Part shown: piece by piece, positions 12,670 to 26,002 of the stretch
Numbering within the stretch: the first letter of the stretch is position 1
Layout: each line of letters opens with the position of its first letter
Source of the DNA: Acanthornis magna
Taxonomy: Eukaryota > Chordata > Aves > Passeriformes > Acanthizidae
Assembly (NCBI GenBank): GCA_036785705.1
Contig: JAWUZG010000027.1
Span: 3,205,501-3,269,500, forward strand
Length of the DNA: 64,000 bases
Reading direction: 5' to 3'
The notes under the pieces: generated by a model
Databases searched by the model: none
Told to the model about the DNA's origin: nothing
Seen by the model: the letters and a program-made list of their open reading frames with translations, nothing else
Position numbers and translations under genes: made by a program

Positions 12670-12755
12670 GGAACTTCAAAGTAATTTATAAGCACTAATG
12701 ATAAGGAAGCACTAATCCTTATTTTGCATGTGAGGAACAGATGTACAAGGCTCCC
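12670..12755 (-). mobile_element. MIR/L2-like relic, reverse strand
   Basis: The plus strand reads 'gcactaatccttattttgca' and then 'tgtgaggaacagatgtacaa', in the order of the complement of the MIR/L2 block (tattatccccattttacagatgaggaaactgaggcacagag). An 'aacttcaaagtaatttataa' stretch lies upstream, where the gcttta motif is expected. The match is diverged and only the central 50 bp are persuasive. Confidence 0.4.
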
Positions 12756-13733
12756 TTGTGCTTTTGTGTGAATCACTGCAGCAGAGGCAGAAACTGGACT
12801 TGCATTGCCTACAACCTCAATCACCTCTCTGTGAACAGCTTTCTGAAAAAGCATGGTGGACATGGGACGCTGTCCTGAGAAGTAAACAGAAAGAAGCAAT
12901 TTTCAGTATAATCCTCTTAAAACACAGTAGACAACTCCCACTCAAAAGCCAAAACCAAACTGCAAGAACAAAAGAGGACATGCTGTATTTTTAGAGAACT
13001 TTAGTCAGGTGGGGCAAGTTCTCTGTCCCTCCTTGCTCAGCCCATGACAGCAATCCCAACCTGCCAATCAGTCTTGTTTGGAGGGTTTACTCCTTGTTAT
13101 GTAATTCAGGTATTTCTTGTAGCATTGAGCTTTTACTGTTCTTAGATGGGTAAGAAAGAAAGGAAGAATGACTCTACAGAAGGAGTTTCAGATGCTTTAT
13201 TTTTACTGCTGTACACATCATTTTCTGAGGTGTTTGGCAGTAAGGGTGCAATGTACTAAAATGATTGATGGATTGCATTTTAAAAATAGAAGTACTGTTC
13301 TGATACTGGGATTAACTATTATCATTAGGATATGGCAGAATTTTAAACAGCTTTGAAGCTGCACCCTCCTGTGAATGTAAAGCACCCTTCCCCATCCCCC
13401 TTGACCACGTTACACACACAAACCAAAGCATTTAGTGAAGAAACAGAGTAAATGCCACTAACTTTGCTCCTCACACGGTGAGTACTGCATCCCTAGGACC
13501 ACAGCAACAACTCCACAGAGTCCCTTCAATTCTTGTGACGCAAATTTAGTTTGCTTTCAGCATATTTGCACTCTACCCTGGTGTCTTTTTTTTCCTGAAC
13601 AATGTTATGTGTTGCTCTATGGGAGAAGCTTAATTACAGCTATTTTGAAGGTTCTTACTTTTAAATATCCTATATTTTCTTGATCAGAACGTGGTTATCG
13701 AAGGGGCTGCAAATAATATTTGGAATAAATGGA
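12756..13733. other. Unique sequence upstream of the ERVL-type LTR
   Basis: I see no repeat family or exon. Sequence is AT-rich and shows no flanking retroviral internal region (no polypurine tract or gene remnant) next to the LTR. Confidence 0.45.
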
Positions 13734-14298
13734 TGTGCTGGTTTTGGCTGCGGTACAGTTAAATTTCTCCCCAGTAGCTGGTAGGGGCTGTGTTTTGGAT
13801 TTGTGCTGAACAGTGCTGATAACACAGGGATGTTTCAGTTATCGCTGAGCAGGGTGTGCACAGAGCCAAGGCCTTTTCTGCTCCTCACCCACCCCACCAG
13901 CGAGGGACTGGGGGGCACAAGGAGTTGGGAGGGGACACAGCCAGGACAGCTGACCCCAGCTGGCCACAGGGACATCCCAGACCATACAGGGTCTCTCCAG
14001 TATACAAAGCTGGGGGAGGAAGAGGACAGGGGCACATTTGGAGTGATGGCGTTTGTCTTCCCAAGTCACAGTGAGCTGTGATGGAGCCCAGCTTTCCTGG
14101 GATGGCTGAGCACCTGCCTGGCCAAGGGAGGTGGGGAATGAATGCCTGGTTTTGCTTTGCCTGTGCACACACTTTTGCTTTATCTCTTAGTCTTTATCTC
14201 ATCCCGCAAGTTTTCTCACTTTTACCCTTCCGATCCCTGCGCAGTCCCAGGGCAGGGAGGAGCAGGGCTGAGTTTCCAGCCAGGGTTAAACCGTGACA
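13734..14298 (+). mobile_element. Solo LTR of an avian ERVL-type endogenous retrovirus
   Basis: This 565-bp unit begins TGTGCTGGTTTTGGCTG and ends GGGTTAAACCGTGACA, so it has terminal TG...CA. It matches, from end to end, a common avian ERVL-type LTR that I recognise by its blocks: 'ggctgtgttttggatttgtg', 'gctgataacacagggatgtt', 'aggccttttctgctcctcac', 'agctgaccccagctggccac', 'ggagtgatggcgtttgtctt' and 'ttttctcacttttacccttc'. A TATA-like box lies at 14001-14009. The position where the family has its poly(A) hexamer is degraded (tctcttagtc near 14185). No internal region lies on either side, so this is a solo LTR left by LTR-LTR recombination. The five bases on each side (atgga and gagct) do not match, so the target duplication is lost or decayed. 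Short open frames within it are not genes. Confidence 0.9.
14001..14009 (+). promoter_or_regulatory. TATA-like box of the ERVL-type LTR
   Basis: TATACAAAG sits at the place where this LTR family carries its TATA box, about 265 bp from the 5' edge. It departs from TATAAA at one base, so promoter strength is uncertain. Confidence 0.5.
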
Positions 14299-17200
14299 GA
14301 GCTGTGATTTGGTGGCCCAGCACAGCGGGAGCAGGGTCTGATTGAGAGCGACTGCAGCTACAGGCAGACCCTGCCAGCAGCACGTTCGTGCCAAGAGAAA
14401 AGAACAGTTGATGGCATCTACCCAAGGTCAGCTCCTCAAATTCGGGAGCTGGTTTTCTTCCAGACACTGTAAAGTCGCTTGTTTAAACGCAGCCAGTCGG
14501 CAACAATTAAGCGCCTAAATAAAACATGCAGATTTGGTGCTCCTTTTGAAATCTCCCCCACGCCATGCTGTTTATTTTCTACTTCTCACAGTCTTCATTA
14601 TCCAACAATCAGGCTACAAAATGGCGGTGGGAGTGAGGCAGACATTTTGTAACTGTCTCATTAAACAGGATAATGGGAACGCGCGAGGGACAGGCGGTGA
14701 CCCAAGGGGACGAAAGGAGCACGCGGCTCTATGATGGGCCAGCTTCTCAGCAAATCTTTATTTTATTTTGTTTTATAGCAAAGTTAAAGCCAAGTCGTGC
14801 TGAGCAGCTACCTGACAGCATTTGGCCACCACACTGGCAAAAACACTGTCCCTTTCACCGCGGGCAGCACAGCTCATCACCCTCTGAGCAGAGACTCTTC
14901 CCCGGGAGCCACATGGACTCAGGACCACCCTTTGACACTGACTCAGGCGCTGTAATCTTAACCACATTCTTCCTGTGAAAGTCCAGACACCAATGATTTC
15001 TATCACAGCCCCAGGAACGTCACAGTCTTGAGCACACTCTTGCAACATAACCAGCAAATGAGCACCTAAAGCATGGAGCCTACACCTCCATCTCTGCAAG
15101 TGACTTTAGATTCAAATTTCACTGTCTGTGTGTAATAAGACAGGCACAGCTAAAGCTGAACAATGCAACACCAGAGCTGATAAAAGCAAAAGCACCAAGA
15201 ATTAATAAGCACATTTTTTTTCAAGTGTGTGCCCACCAGCCTCCTTGTAAAAGTATTAGCACCTGATAGATCCTAAGAAAAAAAAATGCAAATCTTCATC
15301 AAAACCTGCAAAGCACATGCTATTCATTAAAGATTTAAGTACCTGCCAAATTACTGGTTTAGAGATTCAGATATTTCACACTGTTTCCTTAGGGGGGAAG
15401 AAACCACAAACCACCTAAAAAACCAAAACCAAAACCTACAACTTTCTAACACAGAAAAACTATGGTATAAATAAAAAATGGCTGAGGGGATTTTGTTTAC
15501 TTATTTAATGACACAGAATAAGCAAAGCAGCTGAGCTACTGGTGTGTTTAAAAAGGCTGATAAGTGTAAAAAAAAACCCCAATACCCTGGAATTACATAA
15601 TGAAGAAAAAATCATCATTATAAATTTTAATGCAGCTCTGATTTTGAGGGGCTTTTAATGTAGAAATGAAACCAACAAAAGAGGTATGGGAGATACATCC
15701 CAATACAGAGGCATGCTGAACCCACAGGATTTCACAGGTACACTGAGGCTAGAAGAGATTAGGGCAAAGCATTTCTGTTCCCTCTGTTCCACTCGTGCTC
15801 CAGTGTGATGCTGCTATTCGATATTCAAAGAAGCAGGAAGAGGGGACCGGATGGGAAGGGCTGGCCCTCAAAAGCCACCGATAGGTGACCCTTCCCAGAG
15901 TGCAGGGTGAAGCAGCTACCTGGAAAAACAGTTGGAAGAAGCTTATTTTGAAACTTTATCTCTTGGAAGAAATGGCAGAAAGCCTGACCGTGTTGAAAGA
16001 AAAATACTCTGAGCCCCCAGGGAGAGCAGGGTAAAATGTTCTCAGAAAAGGGAAGAATTTAGCCTATAGTTGACATACGACTGTGACACAATTCCCAGTA
16101 ACCCTGTAACCCATCTGTAAAGCCATGAATTTAAAACCAGCCTGGATTACAGCTGTCCTTTGCTTTTGCTACAAACCCCCAAATTGTGTAAGAATTCTGA
16201 GTTTTGTTACAAACTTGAAAGCAGGCCAAAGTGTATGAAGAAGTTCCCTATGGGTTGTGATCCTTCAGAGTTAAGATAACTCTAATCTGAACTGGGAGAA
16301 AAGAGCTCTGAATTAACGCAAGGCTTTACATTGGAAGTGTGGGAAACTTGTGGCTTGACAAAATTTCCTTGCAAACCCAGGTGAAGTTCAGTGGTTTCTG
16401 TGATATTTCACAAAGACTGTCTGCATGCCTTTGAACTTGAAACTCAAAGCGGAATCCAGCAGCTGCAAACTTAAACACAGCAAGACAAAGATTAAGAAAA
16501 AAATGTTTGCATGAGCTCCTGGGAAGAATATACTAAGTTTCACCTGCTGACATTGGAAAAGCTGAAGTCTACACACCTTCCAGTTCCACTTCAATTTAAA
16601 TACAGTAGGGAGGGGTGGCAGAGGCACATTTCTCACATTTTTGATTTACCTAATAGAGGTACCTGTGGCATGAAGGAAACAAAAGAAACGGACTGTAAGC
16701 AGAAAAAGAGAAAGGTAAAACGAGATGATCACAGACAGATGAGAATAAGGATTAAAAACCAACCCACAAATATTGGGAAAAAGGTTTAGAAATCATACTG
16801 AAAATCAGGGAATGGGAATAAAAGACTAAGCATGTTAATTATGGCACATTTCTCTGACATGCTTTTTTTTCTTCAGTGTAGAAAACTTTTTGAGCAGCAA
16901 AGAACTTCGATTCTACTGTTAAATCCCCAGAGAAAGAGAAAAAAAATTCCTAAATTTTGTCAGCACACTTTTGTTCTCTGGAATTCCACTTCTTTGGTGA
17001 GCTATTCCTTAGCCACTTGGAAATGCTGGAAATCACATACGCTGATTCTAGAATAATATCCTCTGCCTCCCCAAGTCTCCAGTTATCCTTTAACTGAGCA
17101 GAGCTGTAAGAAAAGTCCCTGTTTGTATGAAATGGTCAGGCAGATCACCTCGGGGGCACAGCAGCATTCCCCCTGTGCTGCCATTTCTGCCTGTCTGACT

Positions 17201-20200
17201 GAGGGAAGTGTGGGAAAGGAGGAGCAGAAAAATATTTTGGGGAGAATCACAAAGTATCGTATCTGGTTCTTTTTATTATATAGTTCTCTGTCATTTTTGA
17301 CTAATAGATATCCCGATGGAGGAACTTAATAGTTACATGGACAAGAGAAATTGGGGTTGATACAGCAGTGAACATACAAGGGCTGCAGTTTTTGGCTGTG
17401 AACCTGGAGAATACTAAAGTAAAAAATCACTTGGACAAAATGAACTACAGCAACAAGCCCCAGAATGGTTCCTTGTTAGTTTAAGAAATACTGGATTCAC
17501 CATTATGACCTAATGTATCTCTTCACATACATTCCTTCTTTCTTCATCATTTATGTAAGACCAGTTGCCGTGACAACTAAAAGAATTGCTTTAATAAAGC
17601 CATGTCCCCTATATTTTAAATACTGCTGGTTCCTGAGACAAAGAAATCCACCCCACGACTCCAAAGACAAAAAATGGTAAAACACAAAAGAAGCTGAAGG
17701 AAAAAAAGAGAATCCTGCACACCAAAGGAATTTTGTGGGGAAGGTGGTATTTCTGGTTCACAATTCCAAGCACAAGCTTTATTACCAATACCTCCTGCAT
17801 TTCTAACTTCATTCTGTGTCCCCATGGCAAACCAGCCCAAACCTGTGTCTCCTGATTGGGCTCCAATAAAAGCACAACGATGCATAATGTAAGTATTGCA
17901 AGGATACAGCATTGAGTGCTGAGAGCTCTGCACCCACGGAGACTCCTGAGAGCAGGAGAAATGTGCTGTGAGAGGCTCACGAGGGACCCTCTGCACCGCT
18001 GAGCAAACAGCCCCTGAGGAGGGATGTCTCTGCAGGATCAGGTGAGTGACAATGCTGAAGTTCTCTCTTGGTTACAGAGACATGGAGGTGCATTGGCTGC
18101 AGACAGAACCAGAGCCTGGTGGGAAATTCTGGGAAGGCAAATGTGAACATCTTGTTTCACTGCAGTGGAACGCTAACTCTGCTTTCCCTGCATACTGCAT
18201 TCTTCAGACAGGGACTTCACCCCTGCGCACTGTGTGCTGGCCTGGAGGGACTTCTGCCTATACCAAACATCGCCCAGACCATTAAGAGTTAACAGAGAAC
18301 GTACCAAAGAGAACAATCGCACATTGTCACGGGAGACGAAATTAAATATCCCAACAGACATTCCTGTTCATATGACATTCTGGCCAACAGCCTCCTCAGC
18401 TACTACAGCGATAACAACACAACTGCTTTCATTACTAATGCTAATTCAACGGGAATTTAATGGAGTAAGTAGTTTAAATTAGCATTTTCTTTCAGGAATT
18501 CTGGGCTGGCAATAGTAACATCTGTCTCTCTGAAGTGACAACAGAGAGCTTAAACTTCAGGTCTGCCTGCTCTGCAACACGAGGCATTGCATTCCTGACC
18601 TGGAGCAAGGTAATCATTCCTGCCAGCCTTAATGAGTGTTCAGCTACCTAAGAGTGCTTCCAGCTAATGAGCACAGGTAGCACGAGAGCAGTGCCAGACC
18701 TGGGCCCTGCACCTGATCTCCTGTGCTGCCACATCAGGCAGTGCCTGGGCCCTGCTCTGGGGATGCTCTAAGGTGCAATTCCAGCACGGACCGTGACCTA
18801 GCTCTTACTGGTGTGACAGTGACTGTCCCCCAGCCCAGCCCTGCACTCCCGGGTGACTGATGGTGGCACAGCCTGGCTGGATCAGCAGCTGCTGTGCTGC
18901 ACTAACTCCAGTTTCTGCCTTGCTTTGCCCATTTCAGCACTGGGAGCACTTGTCCTCCCAAACAGGCTCCCGAGGACTCACTGTGGAAAGCACAAATGGA
19001 GAGCTTTTCGTGGGAGGATGAAGCTAAGGTCCCAGGAATACCCACACTGGGTCTGTAGTTAACACTTCGTGCTCTCTTTTTTTCCCTTCCTTGAAGTATT
19101 TCTTTCTTGAAATACTTTTAGAGCTGTGTCATTAACACCGTGTTTCTGATTCTACACAGAAGATATTTTTGAAGATATTTTGAAGTGTATATTCTGTACA
19201 ACTTACTCCATATTTGATTTTTACTTTTAAAAGCATCCCTCTGTGCCACACTATGCATTTTTGAGTAGGGATTAGCTACTTTAGAATAGGTTACAGTTGG
19301 ATGTTCAAAATTTCCATCTTTTATTCCTTTGCAACTGTGAAAGAGTTAATCTCACATCTTAATGGGAGTTTGCCCTTAATAAGAAAGCATTAAAACAAGC
19401 CAACAATAATAAGCTAAATGAAGGCCATTCTTTTGCCTTTTGTCAATATTTTCATAGTGACAAATAGATCAAACACAAGATATTTTTTAAGGCTTCCCCC
19501 CCTCCCCTTTTTAAATCATAAATGCTTTGGTATATTTAATTTCAAAATGAGTTCCCTGCGGATCAGGCTAACACAACGGATTAAAAAAACCTTCCCAAAC
19601 CCTACTGCATCTTACATGGAAAAGTACAAAAAAAGTCTCTTTTGCCATTTCCCCCTCCTCATTTTTCAACTGTTCCTCTTTCCTGCACACCTAAGGACCA
19701 AGCTGCCTATGTTAATCAGAAGTTCCTTCGTCCTATTCTGAGGTTTCAAAACAATGTAACACATATTTTTTTTCTAAATAAATGAAGGATTTTAGACTAC
19801 ATTCACAGGAAAATACCCAAGTGCCTATATATTTGCTACACTACACAGACATAGCTGGTACACTTAGAGAGACCCCCCCTGCAAGATGAAAAGCAAAGAA
19901 AAAAAGATGGAAAAAACCCCTGTGTTTTGTGACAGTCTGCACAAGTACTATTTGGTATCTGTTTGTGAGAGACCCAATGGACTGTAACCCTTGTATCTGT
20001 ACCAGTTTTAGACCTTCCTAAGCAAGGTCACGAGACAATTCTACCCAGTGAGAGGTGTTTTTAAGACCTGACCAACTTTTCCATGCTAAGGCACTGGCCA
20101 GACTGAAAATACTCCTTTGCAATACTTGATTGTCATAGGGGATTTAATTTGCAGACTTGAATGTTCTTTCTCCTGTCCTGCTGTCCTGATGGTTACACAA

Positions 20201-23200
20201 TCCCAAGGGCTCCTGAGTGAAATGCAGAGCACAGCTGTTCACAGCTGCTTTAGCACATGGACACAGCCCCGTCACTGGAACGGGCTGGGATTTGCTTCAC
20301 CACCCCACTGAATCTGTCTGATGGTAAGTCCTGCTCCTGGCAAAAGCTTCTGAAGGGACTGCAAGCTCTGGTCCAGCTGTGGGCAGATGTGAGGGCAGGG
20401 GTGGCAGGGAGAGCCCTATGGATGTGGCTGCACTATGGTCCTGCCTCCCTCCTCCTGCAGCTGGACCAGAGAACAGAGGCCTACAGCAAGAAGCAAAAGT
20501 GACAAAACAAGCTCTCTGTTCAACAAATCCCCAACTCTTCCAGCTGGCCCAGGCAGCTGTGATGTCCCACCCACCAGAACACCATCAGCAGCCTGGGATT
20601 GCTACCTCCATAGGTGCTGGGTGCCACACTTGGCCCTCATCCAAACAGAAAGTGTCCCCTCTAAACATTTTGTAAGAGTGGCAAAAGTAGTGACAAATGA
20701 CTTACAAAAGGCACAGTGAGATTTCTCAGTGTCTTCGGAGACAGAGGCCGTGAGCACACGAAGGCTCAGGGAAGCAAAAGCCCCAGCGCAGCTCCAAAAG
20801 ACTCTGAATTTCAGCTTTAGCATGGACATGGTTTTGGTTACTTACCACATATTTGAAACAATTGAAGTGGGTTTTTTCTGTGTTTACTTTGGAGCCTGCT
20901 ATTTCTAAGGTCACAGTCCCTGCTAAAGGAGGAAACTATGTCTCTGAGGTATTGGGAATTAAACAGAGGAAAGAAAAAGGCACAGAGAAAGTAGCTGCCT
21001 TACATAGAGAACTCAAATGTTTTGTTTCCTTTCTTATTCAGTCTGTAGTCAAAAAAGAACTTTACAGTAAACACTAACTCATGTTTTTTAAAAAAATGAA
21101 CGTAATTCTGAATTAATGGGAATTCTTTTTTAACTCCTGGAATCCCTTTCTGATGAACTGCAATATAAAGGGACATTCCCACTTGCAGATTTCCACTTGG
21201 CTTTTACAGTCTCGGAGCATAGGCTGACCATTCCCCTGGCCTGCAGTGACACGTGGTGGCACTTATATCCAGTCAAGTATTTTGTGCAGTTTTCAGACCT
21301 GGAGATACAGACGAGGAGCAGGAGGGGAGGCAGCAAATGTTTTGAGAGCCTTGGAAAAGTCAATCAAGACAGAAATCAGACACTGCAGAGGGCACACATT
21401 GTGCTGTGACCACAGACTTCTGTGCCAGGAACCAGAGGAAAGCAGAGCCAAAGGGTTGGTGAGGGAAAGGATGGGAGTGAGCAGACAGAGGCTGTAAGGA
21501 CAAGCAAGGAATTCCACCCCAGGGGAGAGCAGGAGCTGCTGTTATCAGACCGCAGCTTGCCCTGTCCCTGGTCCAGGAGGTCACACAACACTGCCACAGC
21601 AGAGCTACACTCTGTATCTGACACCAGGAATTAACTCTGGAGCCTTAGGTCTTAAATAATGCAGAGAAGGATCAAAGCCAGCAGCTATATGAAAAGAGGC
21701 TTCTTTCATAACTTAATTGCTCATTTGCAAAATACCAATGTTATTTATTTAAGTAACTATGACCTTTTTGGATGCACTGGTAATGTAAATGCTCATGTGT
21801 GGTTGTCAGAAGAAAATCATGATAATAAAATACTAATACCTGAGATTAGGAGTTGCCCAATTAACTTTGCTGGGATAACAGAACATCCCTGCAGAAATGG
21901 ATCTGCACTGTACCTCTTTGGGGCAGGGGGTACAGCTGTTTGCAGTTCTGCCCAGGCTTTGTGCTTGCTGCAGACACATGCATTTGGAGGCACTTTTCAG
22001 ATGGCTTTTTCTCATGCAGGTACCACAAGAAATACACCAAGATTTTGGGAATCCTTCCTTCAGCTACTCTATGCTGCTCTTATCATATCCCAGATGATGG
22101 TGGATGCCTGTCCCTCCACCTGTAGTGCATATAAACATTATTTTGGGGTGCAGAAGATGTCATCATGGCTCTAATTAAACAGAGCAAGCACGTAGAGGCA
22201 GGGAACAGCATGTGCACACCGGTCCAGAGGACATGTAATGTCACCTAAAATTGGAACAGTTTCACTGGCACAACATCAAGAAGGTCAGAAAGTGAAGGAA
22301 GAGCCTTCCATGCCTTGACAGTGGTACGACACTGGACATCATCTGCTCCTTACGCAAATGTCAGCAGCAAGATACAATGATTGAGGCAATGTCATCAGTA
22401 TCTACTTCTTACTTGGGCCAAACTGGGATAAAGAACAGCAGTTCTTGAATAGAAGATGATAAGAAGCTCTGGGGAGAAAAAGGGGGATAGGGAAGGTATA
22501 TACAAGAGTTCTGGGAGTGGAAAAATAAGAATTTATCTGAGTTATTCCTTCAAAAAGGGCGTGCTCTGACGCACACCCAGGTATCACAGTAAGGATACAG
22601 CTTCTGCTTCAGCTGTTTCTCAAATCTGGGCATTAATAAAAATGGGACAGGAGCCCACAACAATATAAAACAATTTTCTCTTCAGAAATTGTCTTTTAGA
22701 TGCATATGCAATTTAGCTTTAAGTGATATCTACAAGTTCATATGCAGCCTCACCTGAGTAGGGTACACACCTGTATCCTACTTTCAGTGACACCCAAGAG
22801 CTGCACAGCCTTTTTTTTCAAATCACCTGCACAGATACTCTGTAACACACATGTGTTAGTGCAAGAAAGCAGAAATACACATCAGAACTGACTGCTACTG
22901 CTGGGAAGGGAAAATGTGTGACCTCTCAACCCCAAGTAAACACTTCAGTAGGCTTTAATAGTCAAGCAATACTGTCAGCTGTGTTAGCAGTCCGCTAGGT
23001 ATAAAAGAACCATGCAGGTGGAATGATAGCATCAGTACATATAAGAACTAATAGTATTACAGCCACATGGTTACCACATTAAAAACCAAGCTTTCAAGCG
23101 TTTAAGAAAGAGATTAAAAGCATGTAAATCATATTTACATAGTGAATGTGCCAGATTTATATATGTGTTTCGGGACTTATTTAAATTCTGCTGCAATCAA

Positions 23201-25120
23201 TACATATTTTGGAAAGCAATGCAAAACTCCTCAAAGAAATGATATTCTTCAATGTTATTTGAATGTGAGAATATTCCTTTTGACATGCTGAGGTAATGCA
23301 GGCTTACTAAGAAAGATATTCTGACTGAAACAGGTGAATTAATGACTCTGAAAAAAGGTGGAAGTTGCAGAGACAGGAATTGCACTGCATTACACCTGAC
23401 CAAAACCAGAATGCCACGCTGAGGGACTGTTTTCCCTGAGTTCAGGCTGTGGCAGAATGTTCTGAGCCCACCTTGCGTGGAGGTTTGGTCTGCTAGCCCT
23501 CTGAAGGAAGAAACACCTTCCAAAATGTGAACAGCCTAGCGTGCTTTTTAGCAATGTTTCTTAAAAGCACACTTTAACTACAAAGAGCAGAAAAAATACC
23601 TATTACCGCAAATGATAATTTTCTCAACTTCTTAATGTACATTATGTGACTTACCAAAATACTTCCGGTTTTGAGTCACACTACATCAAGTTTCCCTTGT
23701 TGGCTTTGACATCATATCTGGAACAGTCAATGGTCAACAGACTCTGGTTTGAATGTTATCAGTGCATCTGAAATAAAGAACAAAATTTTGTTTAGAATTA
23801 CTTTTATTCTCCATGCCTCAAGGAACACAAGCACTGTCAAACTTCAGTACTGACATATTTGAAAATCCAAGTGAGCTGTCAAAGACAACACCCAGCTCAT
23901 CAGAAGCCAGAACCAAATTATTCCACACAAGAGGAACCTAAGTGAAGGCAATTATAAAATAAAGTCTCATGTACGCAATCTTCTAAGTCATAACACTTAC
24001 TGTTCAGCTGATGTCCAAGAGGAAGTCTGGAGCCTGTTTTTAGTAGCATGCTGTTCAAAATACGATTTCTTTAAAAAAAGGGGAAAATTTTCTATTTATG
24101 AGTCTCAAGACTTCCCCTGTGACCATTAAAAAAACTTATGAAAGAATGCCACATTTGTATTTATGAACAGCACAGTTCATGCACCTTCACACTGACTGTA
24201 ATACACTATTAAAAGCAAAAATCTTCAGCTTTTTGTAGCAGAACTGTGTCAGAATGCAACACAGCAACCCAAAGTACTCATCTCATTTAGCTCCATCGCC
24301 TTGATTTTATACATTAAAAATCTGATCACTGTTTATACCAAAATTAAGAAATAGTCCATATGAGCTGATACTGGAATAACAAACCTCTGTCACTGCATGG
24401 CAGTGTCAGACTTACAGAGAGCACACAGATTCTGCTGGGCTCTGCCACAGTTGGTGTAACTCTGGTCTGTAACTTACACCTTGGGGTTTTCAGCAATGTG
24501 TTCTCAGCTGCCATAAGGTCCAACAAATCATCTACCTGTTACACCATGCTTTGTTATCTGGGAACAACCCCAAATTGCCCCTCAGGACTGTTCAAAGGGT
24601 GTGCCAGAGTTTTTCAGAGCATTTGAGATAACATCACCGAGCTGCAAAATCCCATTGTGGATATAATAATGTTTGCTATATCTGTAATTACTGCAAGCAT
24701 CCTGGTAACAAAAGCAAGAACACACCATCGACCTCTGCTAGAAAGTTGCTGAGAAGGTAGTTTTGGCTTCAAGAAACCTGGACGGCTCTTATTAAGCAGG
24801 ACACTTTGTAATTGTGGTCTTTCTGGTCATCCTCAGGTCTGGTAACACAAGTATCCAACCTGCAAATTGTCACTGGCAAAATATCTTATAATTCAGAAGG
24901 AAAGCACAGCCACGACGGAATCTGAATTGTGCTTTACTGCTTCTAAAACTTCACAATGTACTGACTCCAAGAGATGGGCCTCCATTTCGGTAAGCAAGTA
25001 ACAGCTTTTTAACTTATCGTCAGCCAGCAGCAGCTGCTGCATTATTCACATATTCTTTCACCTTGCCCAAGGTGAGGCTCATTATTCTTTAAGGATTACA
25101 GCAGTTTTTATGGGGCTTGC
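14299..25120. other. 10.8 kb of unique sequence, no gene or repeat recognised
   Basis: I find no CR1, LTR, SINE or RNA gene in this long stretch. It is AT-rich with modest GC-richer islets near 18.6-19.0 kb and 20.3-20.6 kb. Open frames reach 171 codons (21659-22174), but their translations show no domain or motif I recognise, and none has convincing splice sites. A large intron or an intergenic region would look like this. Confidence 0.45.
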
Positions 25121-25436
25121 TAGAAGGCCAGGTGGGGGTCAGTCTCTTATCCCAAGTAACAAGAGACAGGACAAGAGGAAACAGTTCAACGTTCAGGTCG
25201 TGCCTCAAGTCGTGCCAGGGGAGGTTTAGGTTGGATAACAGGAAAAACTTCTTCATGGAAAGGACTGTCAAGCACTGGAACAGGCTGCCTGGGGTAGTGG
25301 TGGAGTCACCATCCCTGGAGGGATTAAAAGATGTGTAGATGGGGAAATGTTTTAGTGGTGGCCTTGGCAGTGTTTGGTTAATGGCTGGACTTGATATGAG
25401 AGGTCTTTTCCAGCCCAAAGGGTTCTAGGATTCTGT
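25121..25436 (+). mobile_element. CR1 LINE 3' end, forward strand
   Basis: A 5'-truncated CR1 copy of about 315 bp, with these blocks in order: 'gtgggggtcagtctcttatc', 'aagtaacaagagacaggaca', 'caggggaggtttaggttgga', 'aaaacttcttcatgga', 'aagcactggaacaggctgcc', 'gagtcaccatccctggaggg', 'ggcagtgtttggttaatggc', 'tggacttgatatgagaggtc', 'ttttccagcccaaaggg', and a short tail 'ctaggattctgt'. The tail keeps about one octamer unit. It belongs to a different CR1 subfamily from the copies at 342-706 and 53588-53862. Forward and reverse open frames across it are broken remnants or chance. Confidence 0.95.
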
Positions 25437-26002
25437 AACACTACAGCAACAAAATACAACTTTTCTTATATTCCTGGATTTCTAATGCCATAAAGTGGTA
25501 TTAATAAAATACTCCTAGGGCAAGCTAGGGCAAATACTCACCAAAACACCAGAAAAAAATATGTTCTGGCACAGCTTAAAATATACTAAAACCATTGAAA
25601 ATTCACCTAGTTCTATCCTTCAAGTCAAAGGGAGCAAACCAGGAGGAAAGGTGCTCAGGTATAATTCACGCTGCAGCTTTCAGTGACAGCTGTGAGCGCA
25701 GACTCTGAACAGGCACAGCACTTGCTCCTGCTCAAAGCATTGCCCAGAGCATGCACAGATGAAGGGAAGGATCATACCCTAAGCAGGCTTGCCCCACGCA
25801 CAGGGAGATGAGGAGAACCCTTGCCTGGGCTGTCACAGTTGTGGGAACACTCATGGTCTGCCTACAAAGAGCAAAAGGGTGCAAAAGTAAAGCAAAGGGA
25901 GCTTTACTGTGATTTAATCTGTAAGGGGAGCAGTATTTAAGCTTGCTAATGACATTTTCTAGAAACTGCTTCAGAGACAGTCTTTCATATGAGAGACTGC
26001 AA
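25437..26002. other. Unique sequence between CR1 and second LTR
   Basis: I see no gene or repeat family. There is no retroviral internal sequence next to the LTR that follows. Confidence 0.45.

Noticed and set aside
13803..14467. Many overlapping frames of 66-109 codons
   Set aside because: All or nearly all of each lies in the ERVL-type LTR, which is non-coding. No retroviral gene remnant is present.
21659..22174. 171-codon plus-strand open frame
   Set aside because: No domain, signal peptide or splice sites were recognisable, and the sequence is AT-rich with no support for coding.
25089..25418. Minus-strand frame of 109 codons
   Set aside because: It is antisense to a CR1 3' end. The translation reflects CR1 text and not a gene.
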